Shown piece by piece: positions 1 to 10,667 of a DNA stretch of 64,000 bases. A model generated the notes under the pieces. It worked only from the letters and a program-made list of their open reading frames with translations, was not told the DNA's origin and made no database searches. Each line of letters starts with the position of its first letter. Positions within the stretch are counted from its first letter, which is position 1. This DNA comes from Hyalella azteca (Eukaryota; Arthropoda; Malacostraca; Amphipoda; Hyalellidae): contig NW_025935888.1 of the NCBI RefSeq assembly GCF_000764305.2, forward strand, positions 62,001 to 126,000, written 5' to 3'. The position numbers and the translations under genes are program-made.

Positions 1-1600
1 TTGTAATATAAATTTAGAACGAACTTCGGATTAGATGAAATTCACTTTAATTAAAATCATTGAGAATAAAATTGCAGGATTAGCGTCCTTTCAAAATGTT
101 ACTTAATCTAGACTGCGAATTTGACTACCAAATTAATTTTTTCTCATAAATTTAACGGAACAACACGTAAAGTAATCAATCGTTAATATTAAGAAAGTAA
201 TCTTTTCCACATTGGACGAATCTATGATTGCTAATTAATTCAATGCGCAGCGAGCATTTCTTAGTCGCAGAAATTCTCACACTCATCAGTCCCTTGGTCG
301 TTCAGACATTCGTTGTTAATGCGTAGCGGCCATTTTGATCTAACGAGGTAGTCGTGCTAATGAGACGATACTTGAGGAACGATGCCGAATATTAAAATCT
401 TTGTAATTTGAATTGAACATTTTTCGATGTGCAGTCCTAGTTTTTTCAAGGTAAAGTATTGATGACATTTTTGTAGATGTTTTTCGCTCGTACTGGTTTT
501 GACATTTTGCACTGGAGGAAACTTAGAATAATTATTTACCTAACTACCGAAGCTCATGTTGATAAAAATATTGAAATTATTACTTCAATAAAGATAGAGT
601 ATTTAAGACATACTTTTGCCATGAGTGTAAAATTAAGTGCGAGCGAATTTTTTCAGTTCAGAGCAATATTTTTTACGTTTAATAGTATTTTTAAAACCGT
701 ACTACCACTTGATATGAATTATGGAGATTTGCTCTGTATAACCAGCCATCTGAACTCTGATGTGCTCTGTATAACCAGTCATCTGAATAATGAAGGCTCT
801 TAAGACACAGAATATTTTTTGAAAAGTATTTTCTAATTCAACTGAAGAGAGTACACTGTCCGGCATCACAACTGCTATGTTGCCAAAAACTTCTTTGTTC
901 TCAGTACGATAAACATTGCTACAGTTTCTGTCATGGCTCCAGTGACCGGCCAGAATAGAACATAATGTTTTGGCCGCAGGTCTTGTGAAAGGCTCGCTCG
1001 AAAATTGTCAAGGACTCGACTATATATTTTATTGGTCGCCATTAGGCTTGTTATTTGAGAGTTTTTTAATAATTTTTTGAAATAATGATAAGAAACGTTC
1101 TTCGCAAGAATCCTGAATCATTTACGCCACATAAGAGTCGTTAGAAAATGAGACACCAATGCATAAATTATTTCAATTGAAAGATAAAAATAAAAATGAA
1201 AAGAAAGTGCTCAGTAAATCGATGCGTCGATGTTGCAAAAGAAATTCACTCATTCGGTTTATGTGACTCGGTTAACAGGCCCGAAGTGAGTCACGAGCTC
1301 CAGATAAATCAAACGGCTCCGAGTGGCCTTTTAAAAAGATTAGGGTCGAAGTTTTGGTACCGATCTTATAGACCAAAATTGCTTCAAAAGATATCCTATG
1401 TGGATGATCTATCCTTTTGACGAAAAATCCGGATCTTACGTTCGTTACAAGGCTTTTGGTCTGCGAGTTGCGATGCTTCGGTCGATTAAGACCAAATAAA
1501 TAGAAAAATAGTATAATTATTATGACCTGCTGGTTCCAGATGACCAAGACGTCCTATATCTACCCGAGCTGCTTGATAATATAAAATATGATATTATATT
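1..1600. other. AT-rich DNA, no gene seen
   Basis: The only structure is a short direct duplication of TGCTCTGTATAACCAGYCAT at 730-785. Open frames are short and of random composition. Confidence 0.7.
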
Positions 1601-1603
1601 ATA

Positions 1604-1665
1604 CAGGTATATAATATAATATAATATAATATAATATAATATAATATAATATAACATAATAATAT
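1604..1665 (+). repeat. (TATAA)n simple repeat
   Basis: About ten units of a 5-base AT repeat. Confidence 0.95.
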
Positions 1666-1755
1666 ATTCTTTTCAAATATATAAAGATTATGATGACAAT
1701 ATTAATTCTACGAATAATATAATTGTACAGTTAATTATAATAATATAGAAATAAN

Positions 1756-1829
1756 CAGCGATGTCAGCAACAGCGATGTCAGCAGCAGCGATGTCAGCAG
1801 CAGCGATGTCAGCAGCAGCGATGTCAGCT
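1756..1829 (+). repeat. 15-bp tandem repeat
   Basis: Five units of CAGCGATGTCAGCAG. A single N lies at 1755, immediately before the array. Confidence 0.95.
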
Positions 1830-2457
1830 ACCGTGTTGTCAGAATATCATCCTATTGAAATACTGATCACAAATTAACCTAAATCTACATTTAATCATAA
1901 ATGAAAAGAAAACCAAATTAAGCATTTCTTTCATTTTAAAACGTTTCGAAAACCTGCTCCATCCTCAGTTGAAGTACGATAAAAATACAATCTTATCTAT
2001 GGGGAAGACCATATTTACATGGAAGTTATTTTAATATAAATAGCCAGATAATTTGGCAAAATAACGTTAAAACCGGTGTAATGACAAAACTGGTCTACTG
2101 ATAATATCAACATAAAAATTATCGTTATCATCAAACCTTGCTTATCAAGCCGTGAACGGAAACAATGTCTGAATAACGTTCAAAAATCATAACACCGTGA
2201 ATGATAGCATGATCGTTCATGTAGCATGCGAGCAGCAAGAACAGCATGATGATGAACTTGCACCATCAGCCACCGTCACAAAGTTACAATATTTGTGATA
2301 CTTGCAATTTGTAATTCAGTAGAATTTTGCAAATTCCCTATTCAAAGCTTGGACGACGATCGCGCACCGGTGTTAGGACTGCAAATTGAAGTCGTTATCC
2401 TGCAGCTGGAATCGTTAGCAGCCTCATTATTGCGAATTGCCAGCACCCCCAACACTC

Positions 2458-2523
2458 TGAGAAATTAGAGGGTCTTTGTCCAAATAGAGGTGAACTTTTT
2501 GCCTTTGTACGGTTCATCCTTAC
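2458..2523 (+). mobile_element. MITE family 1 (GTCCAAATAG) fragment
   Basis: GTCTTTGTCCAAATAG followed by TTTTTGCCTTTGT matches the left part of the family seen at 11911 and 62725. It is cut at 2524, where a family 2 element begins, so family 2 may have inserted into it. Confidence 0.5.
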
Positions 2524-2673
2524 CTAGGCCTATACTTCCAAAAAAGTTAAGAGATCGTAAGTTCGTCAGCCAATCATTGACGGCCTTTCAAGCAAAATCC
2601 ACCAATCGTAGACAAGAAAATAGAGCGTAAGTACTTACGTTCACGTAGCGAGTGTTGAAAGTATGGCTCCTAG
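2524..2673. mobile_element. MITE family 2, copy 1 (~150 bp)
   Basis: The ends are CTAGGCCTATACTTCC and GAAAGTATGGCTCCTAG, inverted repeats of each other. The interior (CGGCCTTTCAAGCAAAATCC, then GACAAGAAAATAGAGCGTAA) is almost identical to 17417-17569. Confidence 0.8.
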
Positions 2674-3249
2674 TTTGGCTCGTCAAAATTGCAAAATTGC
2701 ACACCACTATTAGTTCACTTTCAGCTTGTGCTGTGAGTAAGATAATGAGTCAACTTTTGGACAATATGATCCATTAATTTTCTAGGTGAATGAAAGTGAC
2801 GAGCCAGCAAAGAAAAAGTCGGTTTCCGATGTCACGTTTCGGGGCTGCACACAAGTGAACACCACGTAATGATAGCGAAGAGTGGCTTCGTGACTTGCAA
2901 AACTCTAAAAATTACTTCATACAAATATTACAGAAAGTGGGGACGATGCGAGCTTAATTTCGGATTTTTTAGGCTTTAAAGTTTGTCTATTTCATTCCTC
3001 TTTAAGTAAATATATTTTTGAACATATTCGTCGCAAGTATAAATATTAACCACCAATATATTTGTATAAATTCTTACAGTTGCCATATTATAGGTTACTA
3101 ATGACATAAACAATGTAATGTCATCTCGCTTCTAAAAACGAGTTTTATGTTATTCTCACGTTTCTGATGTTTTTCTTCGATTCGATATGTAACTAAATGG
3201 TAATGGTAATGTTAGCGCTAGCGCATGTTAGTTGCTTCCCACCCCGTAG

Positions 3250-3308
3250 GTACACAATCCCGAACCTGCGCAACAGCAGTCAATGGGACAACAGTCACAT
3301 CCTGGAAG
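3250..3308 (+). CDS. Candidate small internal exon, frame unresolved
   Basis: A 59-base GC-rich island lies between a strong acceptor (TGCTTCCCACCCCGTAG ending at 3249) and a donor (GAAG|GTAATT at 3309). All three frames are open, so frame cannot be assigned; one reads YTIPNLRNSSQWDNSHILE and another is Gln-rich (PEPAQQQSMGQQSHPG). No partner exon was found nearby. It could be a chance combination of splice-like signals. Confidence 0.3.
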
Positions 3309-4053
3309 GTAATTACCCATTAATTATACTTTATTTAATAACGAAATTGGGTCGTGAATTCTGGTTAGAAAATATATCTCGCATGTACAAGAACGAGTAT
3401 GTTAATGAATATATTTTTGACGCTGAAGAATGTATGATTTTTTTTCATCGGTCCTGATCGCCGTGGAAAAAGAATTTATTTGTGTACCGGCAAACATCAA
3501 ACCAGCCAACTGTTGACGAAGTCAGGAAAAGGCTAGTTTTTCCAGACTCGTAAAATATCGTGATGAATTTTTCGGAAACGAATGAAAAATAACAAGTAGA
3601 GCTTTTGTACGCATGTCTTGAACATTTACAGCCGCCACTGCTTCCCAGATCAGTCATACAATCAATAATGAGAAAAATGAAAATTAGTCTGCAGTTTAGC
3701 AACAGTTAAGTAGGACATTCAGCTGCAATTTCACCACTTTTGTCGGCTTTGGACATTCCTGTCTTGGAAATAAATCCTATACCATCTCGGCCAGTTCAGA
3801 GCGCAGCCTCATAAAAGATTAGAAATTCGGCGCCGAGGTCACATTTTATTTGAAGAGCCCTGAGGGAAATGCACTAATAGTGATACGATGCACTAATAGT
3901 GATACGAGCTCTGAGACCTCACTATCCTAATTAGCGCAGGTGTAGCAGAAAACTCTATCTCTTCTCAAACAGCGGGGGCTCCCGAAAGACTGAAACTCGA
4001 CTAAAGCAAGACTAAAATTCTCTGTACGGCAACGTATTCTTTTTGAAGAGCTA

Positions 4054-4105
4054 GAGCAGCACCAGCAGATCGCCCCATATGCACCAGCGGTCGCTGGTGC
4101 TGCTC
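4054..4105. repeat. 13-bp inverted repeat (hairpin)
   Basis: GAGCAGCACCAGC (4054-4066) and GCTGGTGCTGCTC (4093-4105) are perfect reverse complements around a 26-base loop. Confidence 0.85.
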
Positions 4106-4221
4106 GCAGGAAATTGAAAGCCTTGCATAAAGTGCCTGGACGCAACTGGCCAGGAAGCTGCCATCTCGGCAGGTTTATTAGAGAAGCGCCTTATGTACTG
4201 CAAAACCCGGCACTCAGAAAA

Positions 4222-4356
4222 ATGAATGTGACATGTTGTCCAAATAGTGGCACGCTATCTGCACGTAGCACTGATACGTCCTCTCGCTTGTGGTAAACTG
4301 GACCAGGGTTACCCACACAGGTAAAAAAGTGCATTGCTATTTGGATAAAGTCACGC
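4222..4356 (+). mobile_element. MITE family 1 copy with both inverted ends
   Basis: The left end is TGTTGTCCAAATAG (4234-4247). The right end GCTATTTGGATAAAGTCAC (4335-4353) is its inverted counterpart. The interior shares GTGCATTGCTATTTGGA with the 12 kb copy. Confidence 0.7.
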
Positions 4357-4774
4357 TGATTTCTCTTTTATGGACATCTCATTTCTATGGATATTTTCAT
4401 GTAACAACGAATATCAGAATATGTTTGATACGAGTAATGAACTAATATCCTGTCACTTGTAATGAACACTACAATGCGGCAAAGAAAGAAAGAAAATGAG
4501 CGAATGAAAACTTTTTCTTATAGAGCAATGAAGGTTTAACTACGGGACTCTCAATATTGGTAAAATCAGATCAACATTTCATGTGAGACTTGAATTAATG
4601 AGCTATTGATACTTTTATCTCGAACTGATGTTCGAATCAACATTTAGCTCCGAGATTCTGTTTCAACTTGCGTTTTGCTTTCTATCAAATTTATGTATTT
4701 ATCTCTCTATTTTTTTCGGAATAGTGTATCGAAATTATTGCTCATTTACGAACCCAATTTTCCTTAATTGATTT

Positions 4775-5155
4775 AAGAGCCACAAGTCTCTAAGAGATGG
4801 CGTTAGAATTTATAAATTCATAGCCGCAAGAGAATTAGAATCTTTCTATTTAAGAGCCGCAAGTTTTCACGAGATGGCGTTAGAATTTATAGATTCATAG
4901 CCTCAAGTCTCTAAGAGAATTAGAATATTTAGATTTAAGAGCCGCAAGTTTTCACGAGATGGCTTTAGAATTTATAGATTCATAGCCGCAAGTCTCTAAG
5001 AGAATTAGAATCAATAGATTTAATTATAAGAACGGCAAGTCTTCATGAGATGGCGTTAGAATTTAAAGATTTATAGTCGCAAGTCTCCAAGAGACTTAGA
5101 ATCTATAGATTCAAGAGCCGCAAGTCTCCAGGTGATGGAGCTAAAATTTATAGAT
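4775..5155 (+). repeat. Diverged ~44/90-bp tandem array
   Basis: Alternating half-units contain AAGAGCCGCAAGT, GAGATGGCGTTAGAATTTAT and CTAAGAGAATTAGAAT. Neighbouring halves differ in the same way along the array, giving a dimeric higher-order unit. Confidence 0.85.
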
Positions 5156-5668
5156 CAATTGCTGTTCTATTGTGGACTGTAAAACCACTACTGGCAACAC
5201 AATGAATGATTTTGTTCTATTTACTCGCAACGGCCACACAAATGAGGTCATTATTTCAAAAGGATCTACTCCAATTTTAACGAAGGGCTATTTTTATAGA
5301 CTCATATAGACTATGTAAGCTTGTTGTTTTTTTCGTACAGAATTTCACTCGCTATGAACAAAAAAAATCTGTTGTTGTCAGACGCAGACTGTGGCACAAA
5401 GGTCAGTTCCCAGAGCCATGAAAATGTGTTATTAGGAACTGATCGCTTTTAGGTCTTATGCTACATTTTCGTGGCTTTTATTGGGGTCTTTGGAAAAGCA
5501 ATACATTTCGAGACGAACAAATTATTTGATATGGAAATTCCAATTAGACATCTATTCAAGATTAAACAATACAAACTGAACACGAACGATGACCAAGTTT
5601 GTAGACGACCAAACGATAGAACTCTTAAGTAAAATATATATAAAAGAAAAACTATTGAACCTCTATCG

Positions 5669-6457
5669 CAGTGGCTCCGAAACTTTTTCTGCCTGGCGCC
5701 CCCTTTGGCTCCCCAGTGAATCTCTAGCGCCCCTCTTCTCCCGACAGACACATACAAAAACAAACGCCTCTTTCTTGATATTTAGTATGCTGCAATTTTA
5801 AAAAAGGTTAACCAGAAAGGGGTATTTCACAAATAGAACCCCACTTAGTAAACCAATATATTTTTTAAAGTTTCAACTGTTTCAGCACTAGAAATTCAAG
5901 AGGGATCGGACAAATTTACGGCTGGACTCAGGGCCGCTCTCGCAGCCGGTCTCACGGCCACTCTCCAAATTCAATGACCAAGGAATATCTGTCGAACTAA
6001 TGAACGCAGCTCGATAAAACTTGGAACACGTATTCATTAGGACCTAACGGTGATGTTTAGCTCGTGAACAATGTTTGTATTTCACCGTCATTTGGGAGTT
6101 ATATGGGCCGAAATTCGCAGTGGTCAAAGAACTTCTTCCAAGCTACTGAACAGACTCGAGCGAAATTTTGAACATAAATTAAATATATAAAAAAAAACTA
6201 CCAAACGGCAATTAAAAATATAAAATATAATTTATAAACTACCAAACGGCGATTTTTGGAAATAAAAGCTCGTAAAAATTAATTCCAGTCGGAGTCGTGT
6301 TCTGTACGTGTTGTGTACAAATCGTTAAACAAAAGTACGAACTTCAGACTTCGACGTTGCGGACTGCCGCCCCCTACTGCCCCTTTCTTCCTCGCCGCCC
6401 TCCCAGATTTTCCCACCGCCCCCAGGGGGGCGATATCGCCCACTTCAGGAACCACTG
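5669..6457. mobile_element. Non-autonomous hAT-type element with perfect 8-bp target duplication
   Basis: The left end begins CAGTGGCTCCGAAAC and the right end, on the opposite strand, begins CAGTGGTTCCTGAAG; both continue into GC-rich CGCCCCC tracts. CAGTGG-type ends are typical of hAT elements. Both sides carry the same 8 bases, CTCTATCG (5661-5668 and 6458-6465), the target-duplication length that defines hAT insertion. The 789-base interior has no transposase frame. The insertion splits one unit of the ~108-bp tandem repeat: joining the flanks across the element gives a normal unit. Confidence 0.8.
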
Positions 6458-6739
6458 CTCTATCGTAATAAGCTGAACACAACCTTGGCTACGAGTGGAT
6501 GCAACAAAACGATAGGGTAAAGGACTTGAGTAAAATATAACACGGTATTATATGGGATATGAATAATTAAACGTCTCTGGTCTTCAATGAAACTTACATT
6601 AAAGAACAACTTCTGCCAAACTTTACCAATTAAACATCAATAGCCACAAACTGAACACAACCGATAATTACGTCAGGAGACGACCAGACGATAAGAGACT
6701 TCAATATCACATTGAATCGGATAATATAAGAAAACAACT
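6074..6739 (+). repeat. Direct duplication, copy 1 (right part of hAT element plus flank)
   Basis: This segment is nearly identical over long runs to 9636-10250. It covers the right half of the hAT element, its right target-duplication side and about 270 bases of the neighbouring ~108-bp repeat. Copy 1 carries an extra AT-rich insertion containing a repeated CTACCAAACGGC near 6200-6250. It ends abruptly at AAAACAACT, where the tandem unit in copy 2 continues. Confidence 0.85.
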
Positions 6740-7009
6740 AGCGGCGCAGTTCGTTGCGGAGCAGCTCTTGGGGCAGCGCAAATATTGACATTGACTAGAG
6801 GCTCCCATCTTGACATATGCAGCTCCATGCTCCACATGCAGCTCCATGCTCCACATGCAGCTCCACGTTACGCGTCTTGACGCAATCAAGACACCGTATT
6901 ATCTCACGAAACAATTAATACAATTCAACAATAACGAATAAGGAATATTGTCACAGTATGGTGACAGCCACTTCTGCGTTATGCCTGATGGCTGTTATTA
7001 AATATGTAG

Positions 7010-7055
7010 ACCCGTCCCCGTTTTACGTCCCCAGACCCGTCCCCGTTTTACGTGA
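7010..7055 (+). repeat. Short direct duplication
   Basis: AGACCCGTCCCCGTTTTACGT occurs twice in succession just upstream of the reverse transcriptase fragment. Confidence 0.8.
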
Positions 7056-7085
7056 CATCACTTACAATGGGACAATTTTATAATG

Positions 7086-7577
7086 GGTAGATGAATTCAG
7101 GTATCTTGGTTTAATCCTAGATAACAAAATCTCCTTCAAGAAACATATCAACCACGTCTGTCAGGGACTGAGTAAAGCCCACGGAGTTCTGCGTGCCTTA
7201 TCAAATGTATTGCCTTTTCCTTCACTAAAAACGCTTTTTTACGCATTTTCTTTATCCAAACTATCAAGCACTTTAGTAATCTGGGGTGGTGTACCTTTCA
7301 ATACAAAAAAACGGGTCATCACATTACTTAATAAATCGTTACGTTCTATGCTTAGGGTTAGGTATGACGATAATAATATTCCTTTGATATGCACTAACGA
7401 ATTATATAGGCGGTCGAAAATTTTAAAACTTGACGATATGTTCAGATTTCAACTTTTAAAGTTCATGAATAGAGCACTTTACCATGATGAGCGTCTTTTT
7501 AAAACTGCTTTCGCCCCTCTTGTTCCCCAGCATTCTCACAACACCAGGGGCGTTCGATTTAACCTACCACCGGTTCG
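7086..7577 (+). pseudogene. C-terminal part of a non-LTR retrotransposon reverse transcriptase, 5'-truncated
   Basis: The frame reads VDEFRYLGLILDNKISFKKH at 7089-7148, continues through HINHVC and IWGGVPF, and ends with SHNTRGVRF just before the gap at 7578. The FxYLGxxLD block, the thumb-region IxWG and the C-terminal HxxNTR signature are typical of jockey/CR1-type LINE reverse transcriptases. A stop codon lies just upstream at about 7080. The finger and palm domains, including the catalytic Y-x-DD box, are missing, as expected of a 5'-truncated insertion. The 3' end is lost in the gap, so a tail cannot be checked. It is not able to work alone. Confidence 0.8.
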
Positions 7578-7738
7578 NNNNNNNNNNNNNNNNNNNNNNN
7601 NNNNNNNNNNNNNNNNNNNNNNNNNNNNNNNNNNNNNNNNNNNNNNNNNNNNNNNNNNNNNNNNNNNNNNNNNNNNNNNNNNNNNNNNNNNNNNNNNNNN
7701 NNNNNNNNNNNNNNNNNNNNNNNNNNNNNNNNNNNNNN
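7578..7738. other. Assembly gap of 161 N
   Basis: This is a run of N between the reverse transcriptase fragment and the 19/20-bp array. The array begins at the first base after it, so the true array length is unknown. Confidence 1.
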
Positions 7739-8088
7739 GTAACCGTGCAGTGACCGTGCAACCGTGCAGTGACCGTGTAACCGTGTAGTGACCGTGCAAC
7801 CGTGCAGCTAGTGACAGTTCAAGCCGCGCAGTGACCGTGTAACCGTGCAGTGACCGTGTAACCGTGTAGTGACCGTGTAACCGTGCAGTGACCGTTCAAG
7901 CCGTGCAGCGACCGTTCAAGCCGTGCAGTGACCGTTCAAGCCGTGCAGTGACCGTGTAACCGTGCAGTGACCGTGTAACCGTGTAGTGACCGTGCAACCG
8001 TGCAGTGACCGTTCAAGCCGTGCAGTGACCGTTCAAGCCGTGCAATAACCGTTCAAGCCGTGCAGTGACCGGCCAACCGTGCAGTGGC
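7739..8088 (+). repeat. 19/20-bp tandem array, block A
   Basis: Variants of GTGACCGTGTAACCGTGCA (19 bp) and GTGACCGTTCAAGCCGTGCA (20 bp) alternate. Bases 7739-7908 are identical to 19177-19346, including a rare variant CAGCTAGTGACAGTTCAAGCC. The array is truncated on the left by the gap. Confidence 0.95.
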
Positions 8089-8363
8089 GGCAGACAATCA
8101 TATAATATTTGAACAATAGCATCGGGATGAGGATGCACCGTTCATGAATGGAGTTTGTAGTGAATGTTGTTAAATTAAATCAAATAGTCGAGGGACCCAG
8201 CCAGGTTTAACAGGGCAAGCGATATTGCACGCGTGAATGAGGCTTTTTAATTATGCTGCTTCGAGTTAAAGTAAGAAAATTAAACCTCGAATTTAAGCTC
8301 AACGGTAATGCATAATTGATTTTCATCGCTGAGCTTATTGATGAAACACACATTATGTGTGCC

Positions 8364-8560
8364 TGCGGTCGCAATGGCCCGATGACCACAAATAAGCGTA
8401 CACTGTGGTCCGCAACGGCCCGATGACCACAAATAAGCGTGCACTGTGGTCCGCAACGGCCCGATGACCACAAATAAGCGTGCACTGTGGTCCGCAATGG
8501 CCCGATGACCACAAATAAGCGTGCAGGGCGGTCCGCAATGGCCCGATGACCACAAATCTG
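8364..8560 (+). repeat. 41-bp tandem array, block A
   Basis: About five units of a 41-base repeat contain GTGGTCCGCAATGGCCCGAT followed by GACCACAAATAAGCGTGC. Because 41 is not a multiple of 3, every minus frame reads through the same peptide (LWSSGHCGP), which explains the long overlapping open frames here. These are not genes. Confidence 0.95.
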
Positions 8561-8579
8561 CATGAAGGCAAACAATACA

Positions 8580-8750
8580 CTAAAAAAACTGGGTGGTCAA
8601 CACGCCAAATTTGTTGGCCACTGTAATCAGCCGCTGCAGAAACACATCACAAGTTGCGGTAATTTCGTGCTTCAGAGCAGGAGCATCGCAACGCTCGGCG
8701 ACTGATGGCATCACTTGAGCTAATTTGCCAGGATATGCACGCTGAAATTT
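8580..8750 (-). CDS. Short unidentified open frame inside the block A insertion
   Basis: Fifty-six codons between stops encode a peptide of normal composition (KFQRAYPGKLAQVMPS, then AERCDAPALKHEITATCD, ending in TTQFF). It lacks an ATG at its start. It may be the C-terminal end of a lost transposon protein. No family was recognised. Confidence 0.25.
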   Translation of the reverse strand, partial: KFQRAYPGKLAQVMPSVAERCDAPALKHEITATCDVFLQRLITVANKFGVLTTQFF

Positions 8751-8809
8751 TCAGAGGCACGCCGGCCATGTGATATGTCCATGGACATGCCCTAAAGCTA
8801 CACAAACAA

Positions 8810-9010
8810 GCAATAGTGCATTTTTTCCATAAATGAGAAATGCGCTAAATATAACTCAGTACTCACTGTAGTGAGCAACAGAGAGCGCATTTTTTCGTCG
8901 ACGAAAACTTGAGGTCACGGACGGACAGACAGACGGACGAACAGACGGACAGACAAACGGACATGGCGAGCACAATAGTGCATTTTTCCATAAATGAGAA
9001 AATGCGCTAT
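8810..9010. repeat. Palindromic TE-like segment with repeated foldback ends
   Basis: The foldback GTGCATTTTTCCATAAATGAGAAAATGCGC-type sequence occurs at about 8817-8846 and 8978-9009. Between them are the palindrome TTTTCGTCGACGAAAA (8893-8908) and a CGGACAGACGGAC tract. The same parts recur at 9555-9635 and 20230-20372, marking a mobile or recombining unit. Confidence 0.65.
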
Positions 9011-9635
9011 AAAAATAGAGGTAGACACGAAATGTTTTGTAAAATTTTAATTTGTTTACAGTTCACGAATGATTTGACAACATGTGAACTCGAGTAAAAA
9101 ATATGAACGTTCAGTGAAAAGGCCGATAATAAAATCGAGTTACACATAAAAAATTTAAATCAAATGATAAGTCAAGTTAAAGAAATGCAAATTAAAAAAA
9201 GGCAGGATTCACGGTAATTATCAAAACGGCAACTTTATAAAACGGTAATTTCCTCAAGTTCAGCTCGCACTTTCTTAGTGCGCGAGTCTTCCACCAAACG
9301 TAAATGATTTTAGGAACACCACAGTCAAGGCGAAGAGCTCGAAGGAAGTCAGGAGCACTTACTTGGTGAAGAAAGTCATACAGGAATGATTTCTTTGCGG
9401 ATGGATGTCTGGCGCCATAAGGCCCGAATATCATCGGCTGTGCAATGTAACGACCTTCCTGGCGCCTTCACAGGCGGCATGACAAGGCAGAGCACGAATG
9501 TTTGAGTCAGACTACGAATGACCTCACAAAAAAATATAATTATGTACTCACTTCAGTGACTGACAGAGAGCGCATTTTCTCGTCGACGAAAACATGAAGT
9601 CACGGACGGACGGACAGACGGACGGACAGACGTAC

Positions 9636-10250
9636 TTTGTATTTCACTGTCATTTGAGAGTTATATGGGGATATGGGCCGAAATTCGCAGTGGTCAGAGA
9701 ATTTCTTTCAAGCTCCTGAACAGACTCGAACGAAATTTTGAACATAAATTCCTAACTACCAAACGGCGATTTCAATCTCGTGAAAATTTTTTCCAGTCGG
9801 AGTCATGTTCTGCACGTGTTGTGTACAAATCGATAAACAAAAGTACGAACTTCTGACGTCGACGTTCGGACTGCCACCCCCCTACTGCCCCTTTCTTCCT
9901 CGCCGCTCTCCCAGATCTTCCCACCGCCCCCAGGGGGGGGCGATATCGCCCACTTTGGGAACCACTGCTCTATCGTAATAAACTGAACACAAGCCTTGGC
10001 TACGAGTGGATGCAACAAAACGATAGGGTAAAGGACTTGAGTAAAATATAATACGTTATTATATGGGATATGCATAATTAAACATCTCTGTTCTTCAATG
10101 AAACTTACATTAAAGAACAACTTCTGCCAAACTTCACCAATTAAACATCAATTACCACAAACTGAACACAACCGATAATTACGACAGGAGACGACCAGAC
10201 GATAAGAGACTTCAATATCACATTGAATCGGATAATATAAGAAAACAACT
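9636..10250 (+). repeat. Direct duplication, copy 2
   Basis: This matches 6074-6739 from TTTGTATTTCAC to AAAACAACT. It keeps the hAT right end (CCACTG|CTCTATCG at 9962-9976) but lacks the left half of the element, so it arose by segment duplication and not by a separate transposition. On its left it joins directly to the purple-type CGGACGGACAGACGG tract of composite block A. Confidence 0.85.
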
Positions 10251-10625
10251 GAAAATCTAACGTCACAAACTGAGCAAAAGCGATGATTACGTCTGAAGAC
10301 GACAAAACGATCGGGACTTGAGTAACACCGCTCATAATATTACACGTAAAATACACTATTAAATATTTATCGTCACAAACTGAACACGAGCGATGGCTAA
10401 GTCTGAAGACGATCAAACGATGAGAGACTCAAGTAAATTATGATTTAATTTAGATGAACAATTGAACATATATCGGCACAAACTGAACACGAGCGAAAGC
10501 TACGTCTAATGACGACCAAAAGATGGGGTACATAAGTAATATAAAACATCATATAAAGTAGAAAATAAACGATTAAGCATCTATACCTACAAATTAAATA
10601 CAAGCAATGGCTACGTCTGCGTCGT
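9960..10625 (+). repeat. Diverged ~108-bp tandem repeat
   Basis: Units begin near AACTGAACACRAGCGATG at 10160, 10268, 10378, 10481 and 10592 (spacing 103-111), with an older unit at 9981. A second conserved box is GACGACCAAACGAT followed by GACTTGAGTAA. Related units occur at 5574, 6471 and 6651, on both sides of the hAT insertion. Divergence between units shows that the array is old. Confidence 0.8.
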
Positions 10626-10667
10626 CTGGGTGGTTACGTTGGTTCGATTCTTACAACTAGTCATCAC

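Larger units (their letters stand above)
8089..9635 (+). repeat. Composite repeat block A (spacer, 41-bp array, insertion, conserved tail)
   Basis: After the 19/20-bp array there is a spacer (8089-8363) homologous to 19347-19656 but visibly diverged. A 41-bp array follows (8364-8560), then about 650 bases absent from block B (about 8561-9206), then a tail from GATTCACGGTAATTATC to a CGGACGGACAGACGG tract that matches 19882-20320. No complete protein frame was found, so it is a non-coding composite or a decayed element. Confidence 0.8.

Noticed and set aside
10628..10660. GGTTCGATTC resembling a tRNA B box
   Set aside because: No A box at the right distance; it lies at the edge of the 108-bp array.
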